Assembly (NCBI GenBank): GCA_038251315.1
Contig: JBBSBK010000051.1
Location: 1 to 23,427, forward strand
DNA from: JBBKXP01 sp038251315
GTDB lineage: Bacteria; Pseudomonadota; Alphaproteobacteria; Rhodobacterales; Rhodobacteraceae
Direction of reading: 5' to 3'
Length of the DNA: 23,427 nucleotides
Shown here: piece by piece, positions 1 to 7,566 of the stretch
Layout: the number at the start of each line of letters is the position of its first letter
Numbering within the stretch: position 1 is the stretch's first letter
Translations under genes and position numbers: made by a program
The notes under the pieces: generated by a model
The model's input: the letters and a program-made list of their open reading frames with translations, nothing else
Database searches by the model: none
Told to the model about the DNA's origin: nothing

Positions 1-187
1 CGGTGCCGATCGCCCACCCATCCTTTTCGATCACGAAATAGATCAGCGGATCGGTCGCGCCGTCAATCATTCGGTCTGGCACTGTCGATCAATAACGCAT
101 CGTGTTGGGGTCGCCGAAGACCGCGTGCAGTTCGGCCGCATCAGCGGTGCGGGGCGGTCGCAGGACCAGCCGGGCCGTCGCCAGCAC
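1..187 (-). pseudogene. GNAT N-acetyltransferase, partial, with premature in-frame TGA
   Basis: On the minus strand a reading frame starts at a GTG at 187, five bases after the gltA stop, and opens with ARLVLRPPRTADAAELHAVF then GDPNTMRY, the usual N-terminus of RimJ/RimL-type GNAT acetyltransferases. Codon 33 is TGA (89-91). The same frame then continues STVPDRMIDGATDPLIYFV and IEKDGWAIGT to the window edge, which is the expected continuation of the family (strand beta-2 and the start of beta-3). Members normally read RYW at the stop position, so this is one base from TGG (Trp). Seen: the stop and the homology-like continuation in the same frame, with no shift. Inferred: a nonsense mutation or a base-call error. 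Translation could restart at ATG 70 or GTG 82, but that product would lack the first strand and helix of the fold. The end of the gene lies outside the window. Confidence 0.72.
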
Positions 188-191
188 CGTG

Positions 192-1487
192 TCAGCGGTT
201 TTCGATATCGACATAATCCCGCGCATCGCTGCCCAGATACAACTGCCGGGGCCGCCCGATTTTCAATTGTGGATCGGCCAATTGTTCCTTCCACTGTGAA
301 ATCCACCCGACCGTGCGGGCGACAGCAAAGATCGGGGTGAACATCGCAGTCGGAAAACCCATCGCGTCAAGGATGATGCCGGAATAAAAATCGACGTTCG
401 GATACAGCTTTTTCTCGATGAAATAGGGATCTTCGAGGGCGATCCGCTCCAATTCCTTGGCGACCTGCAAGGTCGGGTTATTGTGGACGCCCAGCAGATC
501 CAGCACCTCGTCGGCGCTTTCCTTCATCACCTTGGCGCGGGGGTCGAAATTCTTGTAAACCCGATGCCCGAAACCCATCAGGCGAAACGGGTCATTCTTG
601 TCCTTGGCGCGGGCGATATAGTCCGGGATCCGGTCGACCGTATTGATCTCGCGCAGCATTTCGAGCGCGGCCTGATTGGCCCCGCCATGCGCCGGGCCCC
701 AGAGACAGGCGATCCCGGCGGCGATGCAGGCGAATGGGTTCGCCCCGGACGACGACGCAAGCCGGACGGTCGAGGTCGAAGCGTTCTGTTCGTGGTCGGC
801 ATGGAGGGTGAAAATCCTGTCCATCGCGCGCGACAGGATCGGGTTCACGTTGTATTGTTCTGCCGGGACGGCGAAACACATGTGCAGGAAATTCGACGCA
901 TAATCGAGGTCGTTGCGCGGATAGACGAATGGCTGGCCGACCGAATATTTGTAGGCCATCGCTGCGATTGTCGGCATCTTGGCGACCAGCCGGATCGACG
1001 CCACCTCGCGCTGATGTTCATCGTTGATGTCGGTGCTGTCGTGATAGAAGGCCGACATCGCCCCGACGACGCCCACCATCGTCGCCATCGGGTGCGCGTC
1101 ACGCCGAAAACCGCGAAAGAACATGTGCATCTGTTCGTGAATCATCGTGTGCTGCGTCACCAGCTTCTCGAAATCTTCAAGCACTTCCGCGGTTGGCAAT
1201 TCGCCGTAAAGCAGCAGATAGCACACCTCGAGGTAATGCGATTTGGCTGCCAGCTGGTCGATCGGGTAGCCCCGATGCAACAGTTCACCCTTTTCGCCGT
1301 CGATGAACGTGATCGTGCTGTCGCACGCGGCGGTCGAGGTGAAACCGGGGTCATAGGTGAACACATCGGCCTGCGCATAAAGTTTGCGGATATCCAGCAC
1401 GTCCGGGCCATTGGTCGGTGACAGGATCGGCAGGTCGTAGGATTTACCGTCAATCGTCAGGGTTGCTGTCTTGGGCGCATCGGCCAT
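192..1487 (-). CDS. gltA: Citrate synthase (hexameric, type II)
   Basis: Condenses acetyl-CoA with oxaloacetate to give citrate, the entry step of the TCA cycle, in the cytoplasm. The product has 431 residues, normal for the NADH-regulated Gram-negative type. The three catalytic residues are visible: His267 in GPAHGGANQ, His308 in GFGHRVYK and Asp366 in NVDFYSG, matching E. coli His264, His305 and Asp362. The N-terminal small domain typical of the long form is present (residues 1-50). The ATG at 1487 has a good ribosome site, AAGGAA at 1496-1501, eight bases upstream. It lies 96 bases after gltX on the same strand. The gap is long enough for its own promoter, but I see no convincing -35/-10 pair there. 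The damaged acetyltransferase gene follows directly. Confidence 0.98.
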   Translation of the reverse strand: MADAPKTATLTIDGKSYDLPILSPTNGPDVLDIRKLYAQADVFTYDPGFTSTAACDSTITFIDGEKGELLHRGYPIDQLAAKSHYLEVCYLLLYGELPTAEVLEDFEKLVTQHTMIHEQMHMFFRGFRRDAHPMATMVGVVGAMSAFYHDSTDINDEHQREVASIRLVAKMPTIAAMAYKYSVGQPFVYPRNDLDYASNFLHMCFAVPAEQYNVNPILSRAMDRIFTLHADHEQNASTSTVRLASSSGANPFACIAAGIACLWGPAHGGANQAALEMLREINTVDRIPDYIARAKDKNDPFRLMGFGHRVYKNFDPRAKVMKESADEVLDLLGVHNNPTLQVAKELERIALEDPYFIEKKLYPNVDFYSGIILDAMGFPTAMFTPIFAVARTVGWISQWKEQLADPQLKIGRPRQLYLGSDARDYVDIENR

Positions 1488-1513
1488 ATCTTCGGTTCCT
1501 TCTGAAACCCGCG

Positions 1514-1583
1514 CGCCAGATCTGGCGGCAGTCGGGGCGTGGTCGCCAAGGCCCGGTTAACCAAACTTCGTAACGAATTGGTT
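1514..1583. repeat. Palindrome and stem-loop in the gltX-gltA gap
   Basis: Two dyads lie between gltX and gltA. One is a perfect 14-bp palindrome, CGCCAGATCTGGCG, at 1514-1527. The other is a hairpin directly after the gltX stop: AACCAA (1559-1564) and TTCG (1567-1570) pair with CGAA (1574-1577) and TTGGTT (1578-1583), with a two-base bulge and a TAA loop. Neither is followed by a T-run on the minus strand, so the second is at best a weak or Rho-assisted end signal for gltX. The palindrome lies 27 bases upstream of the gltA start and could be an operator. Function is inferred only. Confidence 0.35.
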
Positions 1584-2987
1584 TCAGGCGCTGGCATCAG
1601 TCAGCCGGGCAATCGTTTCGTCCTGCCCGATGACAAGCATCATGTCGAACACACTAGGCGAAACCGTCCTTCCTGCAAGCGCGGCCCTGAGCGGCCCTGC
1701 CAATTGCCCGAACTTGATCGCGCGGGCGGCGCAGAATGTGGTGGTCAGGGCCTCGATTGTGTCGCGGTTCCAGCTAACATTTTGCAGTTGCGGCGTCAAT
1801 TCTGACAACAGGCTGCGGGCTTCGGCGGTCAGTTGTGCCGCCGCCTTCTCATCCGCTTGAATCGGCCGGGTCGTCAGAACAAAGTGCCCCTTTTCAAGTA
1901 GTTCCGGGATAATCTTGGCACGTTCTTTCAGGCTGTTCATGGCCCTTAGCAACCCCTCCGACTGCCCCAAGGTCATCGGCGGGGCACCGGTTGCCGCCAG
2001 AAATGCCGCAATTTCATGCAGCAGCGCAGCATTGTCGGCGACGGCAATGTGCTGGCCGCAGAGATTTTCCAGCTTTTTCACGTCAAACCGGGCCGGCGAT
2101 TTGCCGATTCCGGACAGGTCGAACCAGTCGCACGCTTGTGCATCGCTGAAAAACTCGTCGTCACCATGGCTCCACCCCAGCCGGGTGAGATAGTTGCGCA
2201 TGCCCGCCGCCGGATAGCCCATCGCCTGATAATCCGCAGCCGCAGTGGCGCCATGGCGTTTCGACAGCTTCTTGCCATCGGGGCCGAAAATCAGCGGGAT
2301 ATGGGCCAGCACCGGAGCAGGCCAGCCCATCGCAAGATAGATCAAATTCTGGCGGAACGCGTTGGTCAGGTGATCGTCGCCCCGGATCACATGGGACACG
2401 CCCATGTCGTGATCGTCGACGACCACCGCCAGCATATAGACCGGGGTGCCGTCGCTGCGCAGCAGGACCATGTCGTCAAGCTGGTCGTTGGACAGGGTCA
2501 CGTCGCCCTGCACCGCGTCGTGCAGCGTCGTCTGGCCGTCACGCGGGGCCTTGATGCGGATCACATAAGGCGAGTCGGGGTGCTGGTCGGCAGGCACGTC
2601 GCGCCAGGGCGAACGGTAGAGGGTCGATGCCTTGTCAGCCCGCGCCTGTTCGCGGAACGCCGCGATCTCGTCCTGCGTCGCAAAACATTTGTAGGCGGTT
2701 CCTGCCGCCAGCATCGCCCGCGCAACGTCGGCGTGCCGGTCCATCCGGGCGAACTGGCTTGTCGGTTCGCCGTCCCAGTCCAGTCCGAGCCACGTCAGAC
2801 CGTCCAGAATGGCCTGCGTGTTGGCCGGGTCGGAACGGGCGCGGTCGGTGTCTTCGATCCGCAGCAGGAATTTGCCGCCCCGGCCACGTGCATAAAGCCA
2901 GTTGAACAATGCCGTGCGCGCCCCGCCGATATGCAGCGCCCCGGTGGGCGAGGGTGCGAAACGGGTGACGACGTCGGTCGCGGGCAT
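1584..2987 (-). CDS. gltX: Glutamate--tRNA ligase (class Ia)
   Basis: Charges tRNA-Glu (or, for one of the two paralogues common in alphaproteobacteria, possibly tRNA-Gln) with glutamate. With the start at ATG 2987 the product has 467 residues, close to E. coli GltX (471). The class I signatures are present: the HIGH-type motif at residues 12-22 (PSPTGALHIGG) and the KMSKS-type loop KLSKR at 240-244. The open frame extends 41 codons upstream to 3110, but that part has no family resemblance, runs into comEC on the other strand, and lies before the universal N-terminus TRFAPSPTG, so ATG 2987 is chosen. An AAAGG lies about 11 bases before it. It is transcribed divergently from comEC across a 78-bp gap. 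Which tRNA it prefers cannot be read from this window. Confidence 0.97.
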   Translation of the reverse strand: MPATDVVTRFAPSPTGALHIGGARTALFNWLYARGRGGKFLLRIEDTDRARSDPANTQAILDGLTWLGLDWDGEPTSQFARMDRHADVARAMLAAGTAYKCFATQDEIAAFREQARADKASTLYRSPWRDVPADQHPDSPYVIRIKAPRDGQTTLHDAVQGDVTLSNDQLDDMVLLRSDGTPVYMLAVVVDDHDMGVSHVIRGDDHLTNAFRQNLIYLAMGWPAPVLAHIPLIFGPDGKKLSKRHGATAAADYQAMGYPAAGMRNYLTRLGWSHGDDEFFSDAQACDWFDLSGIGKSPARFDVKKLENLCGQHIAVADNAALLHEIAAFLAATGAPPMTLGQSEGLLRAMNSLKERAKIIPELLEKGHFVLTTRPIQADEKAAAQLTAEARSLLSELTPQLQNVSWNRDTIEALTTTFCAARAIKFGQLAGPLRAALAGRTVSPSVFDMMLVIGQDETIARLTDASA

Positions 2988-3030
2988 GGGCGGATTAACC
3001 TTTCGTTCACCAAAATCGGGCTTGAGTGGG

Positions 3031-3059
3031 GGGATACCGAGCGAAGGGTGCAAGGACAA
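3031..3059 (-). promoter_or_regulatory. Possible sigma-70 promoter for gltX
   Basis: In the 78-bp divergent gap, the minus strand reads TTGTCC (3054-3059), exactly 17 bases, then TATCCC (3031-3036). The hexamers match consensus only at TTG and TAT, so the spacing is the main support. It would place the gltX transcript start near 3024. No equally good pair was found for comEC. Confidence 0.25.
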
Positions 3060-3065
3060 GTGCGG

Positions 3066-5129
3066 ATGGCTCAGGCGATCACCGAGGGCCTGCTGGCGCA
3101 GCGCGGCCACCTGATGGGGTGGGTGCCGGTCTGCCTTGGCATCGGGATCGGTTGGTATTTCAGCTTCGGGGCCGAACCGGAGTTGACGGATTACGCCGGG
3201 ATCGTTGCCATCGGCATCACGCTGTTGGTGGTGTCGCGCCGCGTTGGGCTGGCGCTGATGCCCGTCGTTGTGGGTCTGGCGCTGGTCTGCGGCGGCATCC
3301 TGCTCGCCGGGGCCAAGGCGCAGGGGGTCGCGGCCCCGGTGCTGGGGTTCCGCTATTACGGCCCGATCGAGGGACGGATCATCGCGGTGGATCGGTCGGC
3401 GAGTGACGCGGTGCGTCTGACGCTGGACCGGGTCGTGCTCGATAGGATGTCACCCGACCGAACGCCTGAACGGGTCCGGGTGTCGCTGCATGGAGATCAG
3501 CACTGGCTGGTGGCGGAACCGGGCACGGTGGTGATGATGACCGGGCATCTGTCGCCGCCCGGCGGACCAACCGAACCGGGCGGATTCGATTTTCAGCGCA
3601 ACGCATGGTTCGATCGACTGGGCGCTGTGGGCTATACCCGCGACCCGGCTTTGGCACTGCGAAGCCCCGAAGGCGGCGGTGCCCTGTGGGTCTATCGCAC
3701 CCGGATGCGGATATCGACGGCGGTGCAGGCGGCGATGCCGGGAGAGGCCGGGGCCTTTGCCGCCGCTGTCATGACCGGCGACCGCTCCGGCATGGGGCAG
3801 GCGACGCTGGCCGACCTGCGGGCCGGCAACCTTGCGCATCTGCTGGCGATTTCAGGGCTGCATATGGGGCTTTTGACCGGCTTCGTCTTTGCTTTGATCC
3901 GCTACGGTCTGGCGCTGCTTCCCGGCGTCGCCTTGCGTTGGCCGACGAAAAAGTTTGCCGCCATCGTCGCGCTGATCGTCGGGGCGGGGTATCTGGCGCT
4001 GTCGGGCGCCAATGTCGCGACCGAGCGGGCGTTCATCATGGTCGCCGTGATGCTGGTCGCGGTGTTGCTCGATCGGCGTGCTCTTACCTTGCGGGCCGTG
4101 GCGATGGCCGCCATTCTGGTGCTGGTCATACACCCCGATGAGATGCTGGGGCCGGGATTCCAGATGTCGTTTGCTGCAACCACTGCGTTGGTGGCAGTGT
4201 TCGGCCTGTGGCGCGGGCGCGCGGTGCCGGGGATGCCGCGCTTTCTGCGCCCCGTGGTGGCGGTATTCACGTCGTCGCTGGTGGCCGGGCTGGCGACGGC
4301 GCCCTTTGCGGCGGCACATTTCAACCAGATTTCGCATTATGGACTGATCGCCAACCTGCTGAGCGTACCGCTTATGGGTGTTCTGGTCATGCCCGCCGGG
4401 GTGCTGGCCGCCTGTCTGGTACCTTTCGGGCTGGCGTGGGTCGGGCTGTGGTTCATGGAGCTGGGACTGCGCTGGATCCTGTTCGTGGCGCACACGGTGG
4501 CCGGGACCGACGGCGCAGTCAGCCATGTCGTGACGCCGCAAGCCGCGTTCCTGCCGGTGTTCACGCTTGGCGTGCTGTGGTTGATCCTGTGGCGCGGACG
4601 GATGCGGTGGGCGGGCGTATTGCCTGCGGTGTTCGCCTTTGTCCTTTGGGCGCAATCGGATCGCCCGGCGTTGCTGATCGCCGATACCGGATCGCTGATG
4701 GGGTTGATGGGCCCCGAGGGACGGGCGCTGTCCAAGGCAACCGGCGACGGCTTTGCCGCCGACAACTGGCTGGAAAACGACGGCAACCCGGTAGCGCAGG
4801 AGGATGCCGCCGCGCGTCCGGGCCTGGACCGTGCGCCGATCCTGCGGGCGACGGTGGGCGGCACCGCAATCGCGCTCGTCACCGGCAAGACCGGGCTGGC
4901 GGCGCTGGGTGGCGGATGTGCCGGGGCGGATGTGCTGGTCACCAACATGGTGGACACCGTCACGCGGCCCTGCACAGTCTATGATATCGCCGCCTTGCGC
5001 CGCACCGGGGCGCTGGCACTGTCAGTCAGCGATGGTGCATTGACGCTGACCACGGCTCACGACGTGACGGGCGACAGGTTGTGGAATACCGCCCCGCCGC
5101 GCCGCACACGCCAATCTGCGAATCCCTAA
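3066..5129 (+). CDS. comEC: ComEC/Rec2-family DNA-uptake channel, without a recognisable nuclease domain
   Basis: Inner-membrane channel that carries single-stranded DNA into the cytoplasm during transformation. The product has 687 residues from ATG 3066, which has AAGGA at 3052-3056 nine bases upstream. The open frame reaches back to 2016 only because it is antisense to gltX. Layout: two or three N-terminal membrane helices (about 18-85), an OB-like soluble region (about 95-200, with GPIEGRII and FDFQRNAW), then the Competence domain with many helices (about 225-525) and the signature AISGLHMGLL at 261-270. The C-terminal part (about 530-687) stands where long ComEC proteins carry a metallo-beta-lactamase domain, but no HxHxDH motif is present. 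Short ComEC forms of this kind occur in alphaproteobacteria. The TAA stop overlaps the lexA stop on the other strand. Whether this strain is transformable cannot be told. Confidence 0.9.
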   Translation: MAQAITEGLLAQRGHLMGWVPVCLGIGIGWYFSFGAEPELTDYAGIVAIGITLLVVSRRVGLALMPVVVGLALVCGGILLAGAKAQGVAAPVLGFRYYGPIEGRIIAVDRSASDAVRLTLDRVVLDRMSPDRTPERVRVSLHGDQHWLVAEPGTVVMMTGHLSPPGGPTEPGGFDFQRNAWFDRLGAVGYTRDPALALRSPEGGGALWVYRTRMRISTAVQAAMPGEAGAFAAAVMTGDRSGMGQATLADLRAGNLAHLLAISGLHMGLLTGFVFALIRYGLALLPGVALRWPTKKFAAIVALIVGAGYLALSGANVATERAFIMVAVMLVAVLLDRRALTLRAVAMAAILVLVIHPDEMLGPGFQMSFAATTALVAVFGLWRGRAVPGMPRFLRPVVAVFTSSLVAGLATAPFAAAHFNQISHYGLIANLLSVPLMGVLVMPAGVLAACLVPFGLAWVGLWFMELGLRWILFVAHTVAGTDGAVSHVVTPQAAFLPVFTLGVLWLILWRGRMRWAGVLPAVFAFVLWAQSDRPALLIADTGSLMGLMGPEGRALSKATGDGFAADNWLENDGNPVAQEDAAARPGLDRAPILRATVGGTAIALVTGKTGLAALGGGCAGADVLVTNMVDTVTRPCTVYDIAALRRTGALALSVSDGALTLTTAHDVTGDRLWNTAPPRRTRQSANP

Positions 5130-5821
5130 TAGGTTCGGATCAGCCCGACGAGTTTGCCCTGCACCTTGACCTGATCGTCACGCAGGATGCGCGTCTCATA
5201 GGCCTGATTGGCGGCTTCGAGCGCGATCATCCCGTTGGCACGGCGAAACCGCTTCAACGTCGCCTCGGCATCCTCGACCAGAGCGACGACGATATCTCCG
5301 TTTTCGGCGACCGAGGTTTCCTTGATCACCACGATGTCGCCATCGTTGATCCCGGCGTCGATCATCGAATCGCCCTTGACCTCGAGCGCGTAATGTTCGC
5401 CTTTGCCGATCATCGACTGCGGCACGTGGACGTTGTGCGATACCTCGGAAATCGCGGCGATCGGCACACCGGCGGCGATCCGGCCCATGACGGGCAGTTC
5501 GACGGCCCCCGTAAATTCAACCGGCATGGCGTCGCGCGGTGTCGATGCGGGGCGGTCGCCGTCGATCACCCTGGGGGTGAAACCGGGGGTCTTGCCGCCT
5601 AACATCGCGTCCGGCAGCTTGACGATTTCCAGCGCCCGCGCCCGATGCGCCAGACGGCGGATGAACCCGCGTTCTTCGAGCGCGGTAATCAAACGGTGGA
5701 TGCCCGATTTCGATCGCAGGTCGAGCGCCTCTTTCATTTCATCAAAACTGGGCGGCACGCCGTCGCGCTGCACCCGCTTATGGATGAAAGCCAGAAGGTC
5801 GAGTTGTTTCTTGGTCAGCAT
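5126..5821 (-). CDS. lexA: LexA repressor, SOS regulator
   Basis: Represses SOS genes until RecA-ssDNA filaments trigger its self-cleavage. The product has 231 residues, normal for alphaproteobacteria. It carries an N-terminal winged helix (1-65, with LTKKQLDLLAFI and RSKSGIHRLITALEERGFIR) and a C-terminal S24 peptidase domain. The cleavage bond Ala117-Gly118 (RIAAGVP), catalytic Ser152 (GDSMIDAG) and Lys190 (ATLKRF) are all visible, so the protein should be cleavable. The ATG at 5821 has AGGGG (5830-5834) eight bases upstream. It follows moeA with a gap of 96 bases that contains its own promoter and LexA box, so it is autoregulated. Its TAG stop (5126-5128) overlaps the comEC TAA (5127-5129). 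Confidence 0.98.
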   Translation of the reverse strand: MLTKKQLDLLAFIHKRVQRDGVPPSFDEMKEALDLRSKSGIHRLITALEERGFIRRLAHRARALEIVKLPDAMLGGKTPGFTPRVIDGDRPASTPRDAMPVEFTGAVELPVMGRIAAGVPIAAISEVSHNVHVPQSMIGKGEHYALEVKGDSMIDAGINDGDIVVIKETSVAENGDIVVALVEDAEATLKRFRRANGMIALEAANQAYETRILRDDQVKVQGKLVGLIRTY

Positions 5822-5882
5822 GCCTGAATCCCCTTTGACAATGGCCGCCCGTAAAGATGTCGGCGCGGTCCGTTTTGCCTAT

Positions 5883-5897
5883 GTTCTACGCATGTTC
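5883..5897. promoter_or_regulatory. LexA box (SOS operator) in the lexA promoter
   Basis: The plus strand reads GTTC (5883-5886), seven bases, GTTC (5894-5897), a perfect match to the alphaproteobacterial LexA operator GTTC-N7-GTTC, which is a direct repeat rather than the E. coli palindrome. It covers the -10 hexamer and part of the spacer of the lexA promoter, so bound LexA would exclude RNA polymerase. This is the only such box I found in the intergenic regions of the window. Confidence 0.9.
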
Positions 5898-5911
5898 CCG
5901 TTTTGTGTCAA
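5883..5911 (-). promoter_or_regulatory. lexA promoter (-35/-10)
   Basis: The minus strand reads TTGACA (5906-5911), a perfect -35, then exactly 17 bases, then TAGAAC (5883-5888), a 4/6 match to the -10. Transcription would start near 5876, giving a leader of about 55 bases before lexA ATG 5821. The -35 lies a few bases beyond the moeA stop (5918), so lexA can be transcribed separately from the trp-moa operon. No terminator is visible between moeA and this promoter, so read-through is also possible. Confidence 0.8.
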
Positions 5912-5917
5912 CCAATA

Positions 5918-7093
5918 TTAACCGAGGTCGATCACCGCGACATGGTTTCCCGCCGGCTGGGCGCCATCGTGGGGTGGCCGCACGATCAGAGCGTTGGCCT
6001 GCGCCAGAACGCTGAGCAACGCGCTGTCCTGCCGATCAAATGCCGTCACCCCGTTGGCGTCGACCCGCGCCCGCATGTAGTGCTCACGCGGCCCGTTCGC
6101 GTCCAGCGGTGCAACCAGTGGCAGCATCCGCCGGGGCGCCGGCGCCGCAGGCAGCCCCTGCATGACCCGGATCATCGGGGCGAGGAACACTGTGGCGCAG
6201 ACCATCGCCGACACCGGATTGCCGGGCAGGCCGACCATCGGCACGCCGTTCAGCCGCCCTGCCATCAGCGGTTTGCCGGGACGCATCGCGATCTTGTAGA
6301 ACGCCCGCTGCATCCCCAACCCCTGCGCCACAGCGCCGACCAGATCGTGATCGCCGACCGACGCGCCGCCGCTGGTGACGATGAGGTCGGCGCCCGCGGT
6401 CAGGGCAAATACCTGTTCAAGCGCGGCGCGGTTGTCGCGCGCGATCGGCAGCAGCCGGGGTTTGGATCCAAGGGCAGTCAGCAAGGCGTGCAGACCGTAG
6501 CCGTTGGACGCGATGATCTGATCGCGTCCGGGGGTCTCGCCCGGATACACCAACTCGTCGCCAGTGGCGATCAAGGCGACCACCGGGCGGCGCGTCACCG
6601 GGACGTGGCTGAAGTTCATCGCGGCCAGAAGAGCGATGTCGGCAGGGGTCAGGATGCGGGGGGCAAAGACCGCCGCGCCGATGGCGAAATCCGCACCTTG
6701 CGGACGGACGTGAGTGTCGGGATCGAGGGTGAGGATCAGGGTGATTTCATCGCCGTCGCGCGTCACATCTTCTTGGATTATCACTCGGTCAGTACCTTCG
6801 GGCAGCGGTGCACCGGTAAAGATGCGCACGGCTTCGCCCGACTTGGCGCTTGCGCCAAACCCGTGCCCAGCCGCAGAAGTGCCGATCACCCGGAACAGCG
6901 CACCGGGGGACACTGCCGCGCCCGCCACCGCATAGCCATCCATCGCCGATGCGGCAAAGGGCGGCTGGTCGCGCTGCGCTGTGACCGACCGGGCCAGCAC
7001 CCGGCCTGCTGCAGCGATCAGGGGAACATTTTCGGCAGGCAGCGGCGTCGCAAGGGCGAACAATGCCGCGAGAGCATCTTTAACCGAGATCAT
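5918..7093 (-). CDS. moeA: Molybdopterin molybdenumtransferase
   Basis: Last step of molybdenum cofactor synthesis: inserts molybdate into adenylylated molybdopterin. The product has 391 residues, near the usual 390-410. Family motifs are in order: SAMDGYAV (49-56), FTGAPLPEGTDRVI (92-105), ATGDELVYPGE (176-186), TSGGASVGDHD (240-250), PGKPLMAG (272-279) and GLPGNPVSAM (288-297). The ATG at 7093 overlaps the moaC stop by four bases (ATGA), so the two are translationally coupled. Together with moaC it makes a small Moco cassette attached to the end of the trp operon, an order known in other alphaproteobacteria. Confidence 0.97.
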   Translation of the reverse strand: MISVKDALAALFALATPLPAENVPLIAAAGRVLARSVTAQRDQPPFAASAMDGYAVAGAAVSPGALFRVIGTSAAGHGFGASAKSGEAVRIFTGAPLPEGTDRVIIQEDVTRDGDEITLILTLDPDTHVRPQGADFAIGAAVFAPRILTPADIALLAAMNFSHVPVTRRPVVALIATGDELVYPGETPGRDQIIASNGYGLHALLTALGSKPRLLPIARDNRAALEQVFALTAGADLIVTSGGASVGDHDLVGAVAQGLGMQRAFYKIAMRPGKPLMAGRLNGVPMVGLPGNPVSAMVCATVFLAPMIRVMQGLPAAPAPRRMLPLVAPLDANGPREHYMRARVDANGVTAFDRQDSALLSVLAQANALIVRPPHDGAQPAGNHVAVIDLG

Positions 7094-7566
7094 TCCTGCA
7101 CGAACCGCCCGGATTTCCCGCCATCCTTGAGGGTCACCCGTATCCCGCCGATCGCCATGTCCTTTTGCGCTGCCTTGAGCATGTCATAGACGGTCAGCGC
7201 GGCGACTGACACAGCAGTCAGCGCCTCCATCTCGACCCCGGTCTGGCCGGTGGTGCGTACGGTTGCAGTGATCTGCACGCCAGGCAGGGTGGCGTCTGCC
7301 ACAAGTTCCAGACTGACCGCTGTGATCGGCAGCGGATGGCACAGAGGAATCAGATCGGGCGTCTTTTTCGCCGCCATGATCCCGGCGACACGGGCGATGC
7401 CCAGCACGTCGCCCTTTTTCGCCGTGCCCGCTACGACCAGCGCCAGCGTCGCCGCGCTCATCATTACATGCCCGGTCGCAACCGCGACGCGCGCCGTCAC
7501 GTCCTTGGCGGACACGTCAACCATGTGGGCCTGCCCGGTGGCGTCGAAGTGGCTGAGGTCGGGCAC
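7090..7566 (-). CDS. moaC: Cyclic pyranopterin monophosphate synthase
   Basis: Converts the 8-cyclo-GTP derivative made by MoaA to cyclic pyranopterin monophosphate in Moco synthesis. The product has 158 residues, the family length, and aligns closely with E. coli MoaC: MVDVSAKDVTAR (15-26), AAKKTPDLIPLCHPL (65-79), TGQTGVEMEALTA (106-118) and VYDMLKAAQKDM (126-137). Asp128 and Lys131, catalytic in E. coli, keep the same numbers. The start is GTG (7564-7566), not ATG. It shares one base with the trpC stop (TAGTG), and an AGGGGG lies about seven bases upstream inside trpC. This gives tight coupling to trpC, and its own stop overlaps moeA by four bases. moaA is not in the window. Confidence 0.96.
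   Translation of the reverse strand: MPDLSHFDATGQAHMVDVSAKDVTARVAVATGHVMMSAATLALVVAGTAKKGDVLGIARVAGIMAAKKTPDLIPLCHPLPITAVSLELVADATLPGVQITATVRTTGQTGVEMEALTAVSVAALTVYDMLKAAQKDMAIGGIRVTLKDGGKSGRFVQE

Noticed and set aside
89..91. Recoded TGA (selenocysteine or read-through) in the acetyltransferase gene
   Set aside because: No Sec context is expected in GNAT enzymes, and Trp is the usual residue; mutation or base-call error is simpler.
483..1421. 312-residue open frame opposite gltA
   Set aside because: Composition is typical of a GC-rich antisense shadow; the gltA reading is complete with catalytic residues.
2016..3065. 1050-base upstream extension of the comEC frame, giving a 1037-residue product
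   Set aside because: It is antisense to gltX, has no membrane or family character, and ATG 3066 has a good ribosome site.
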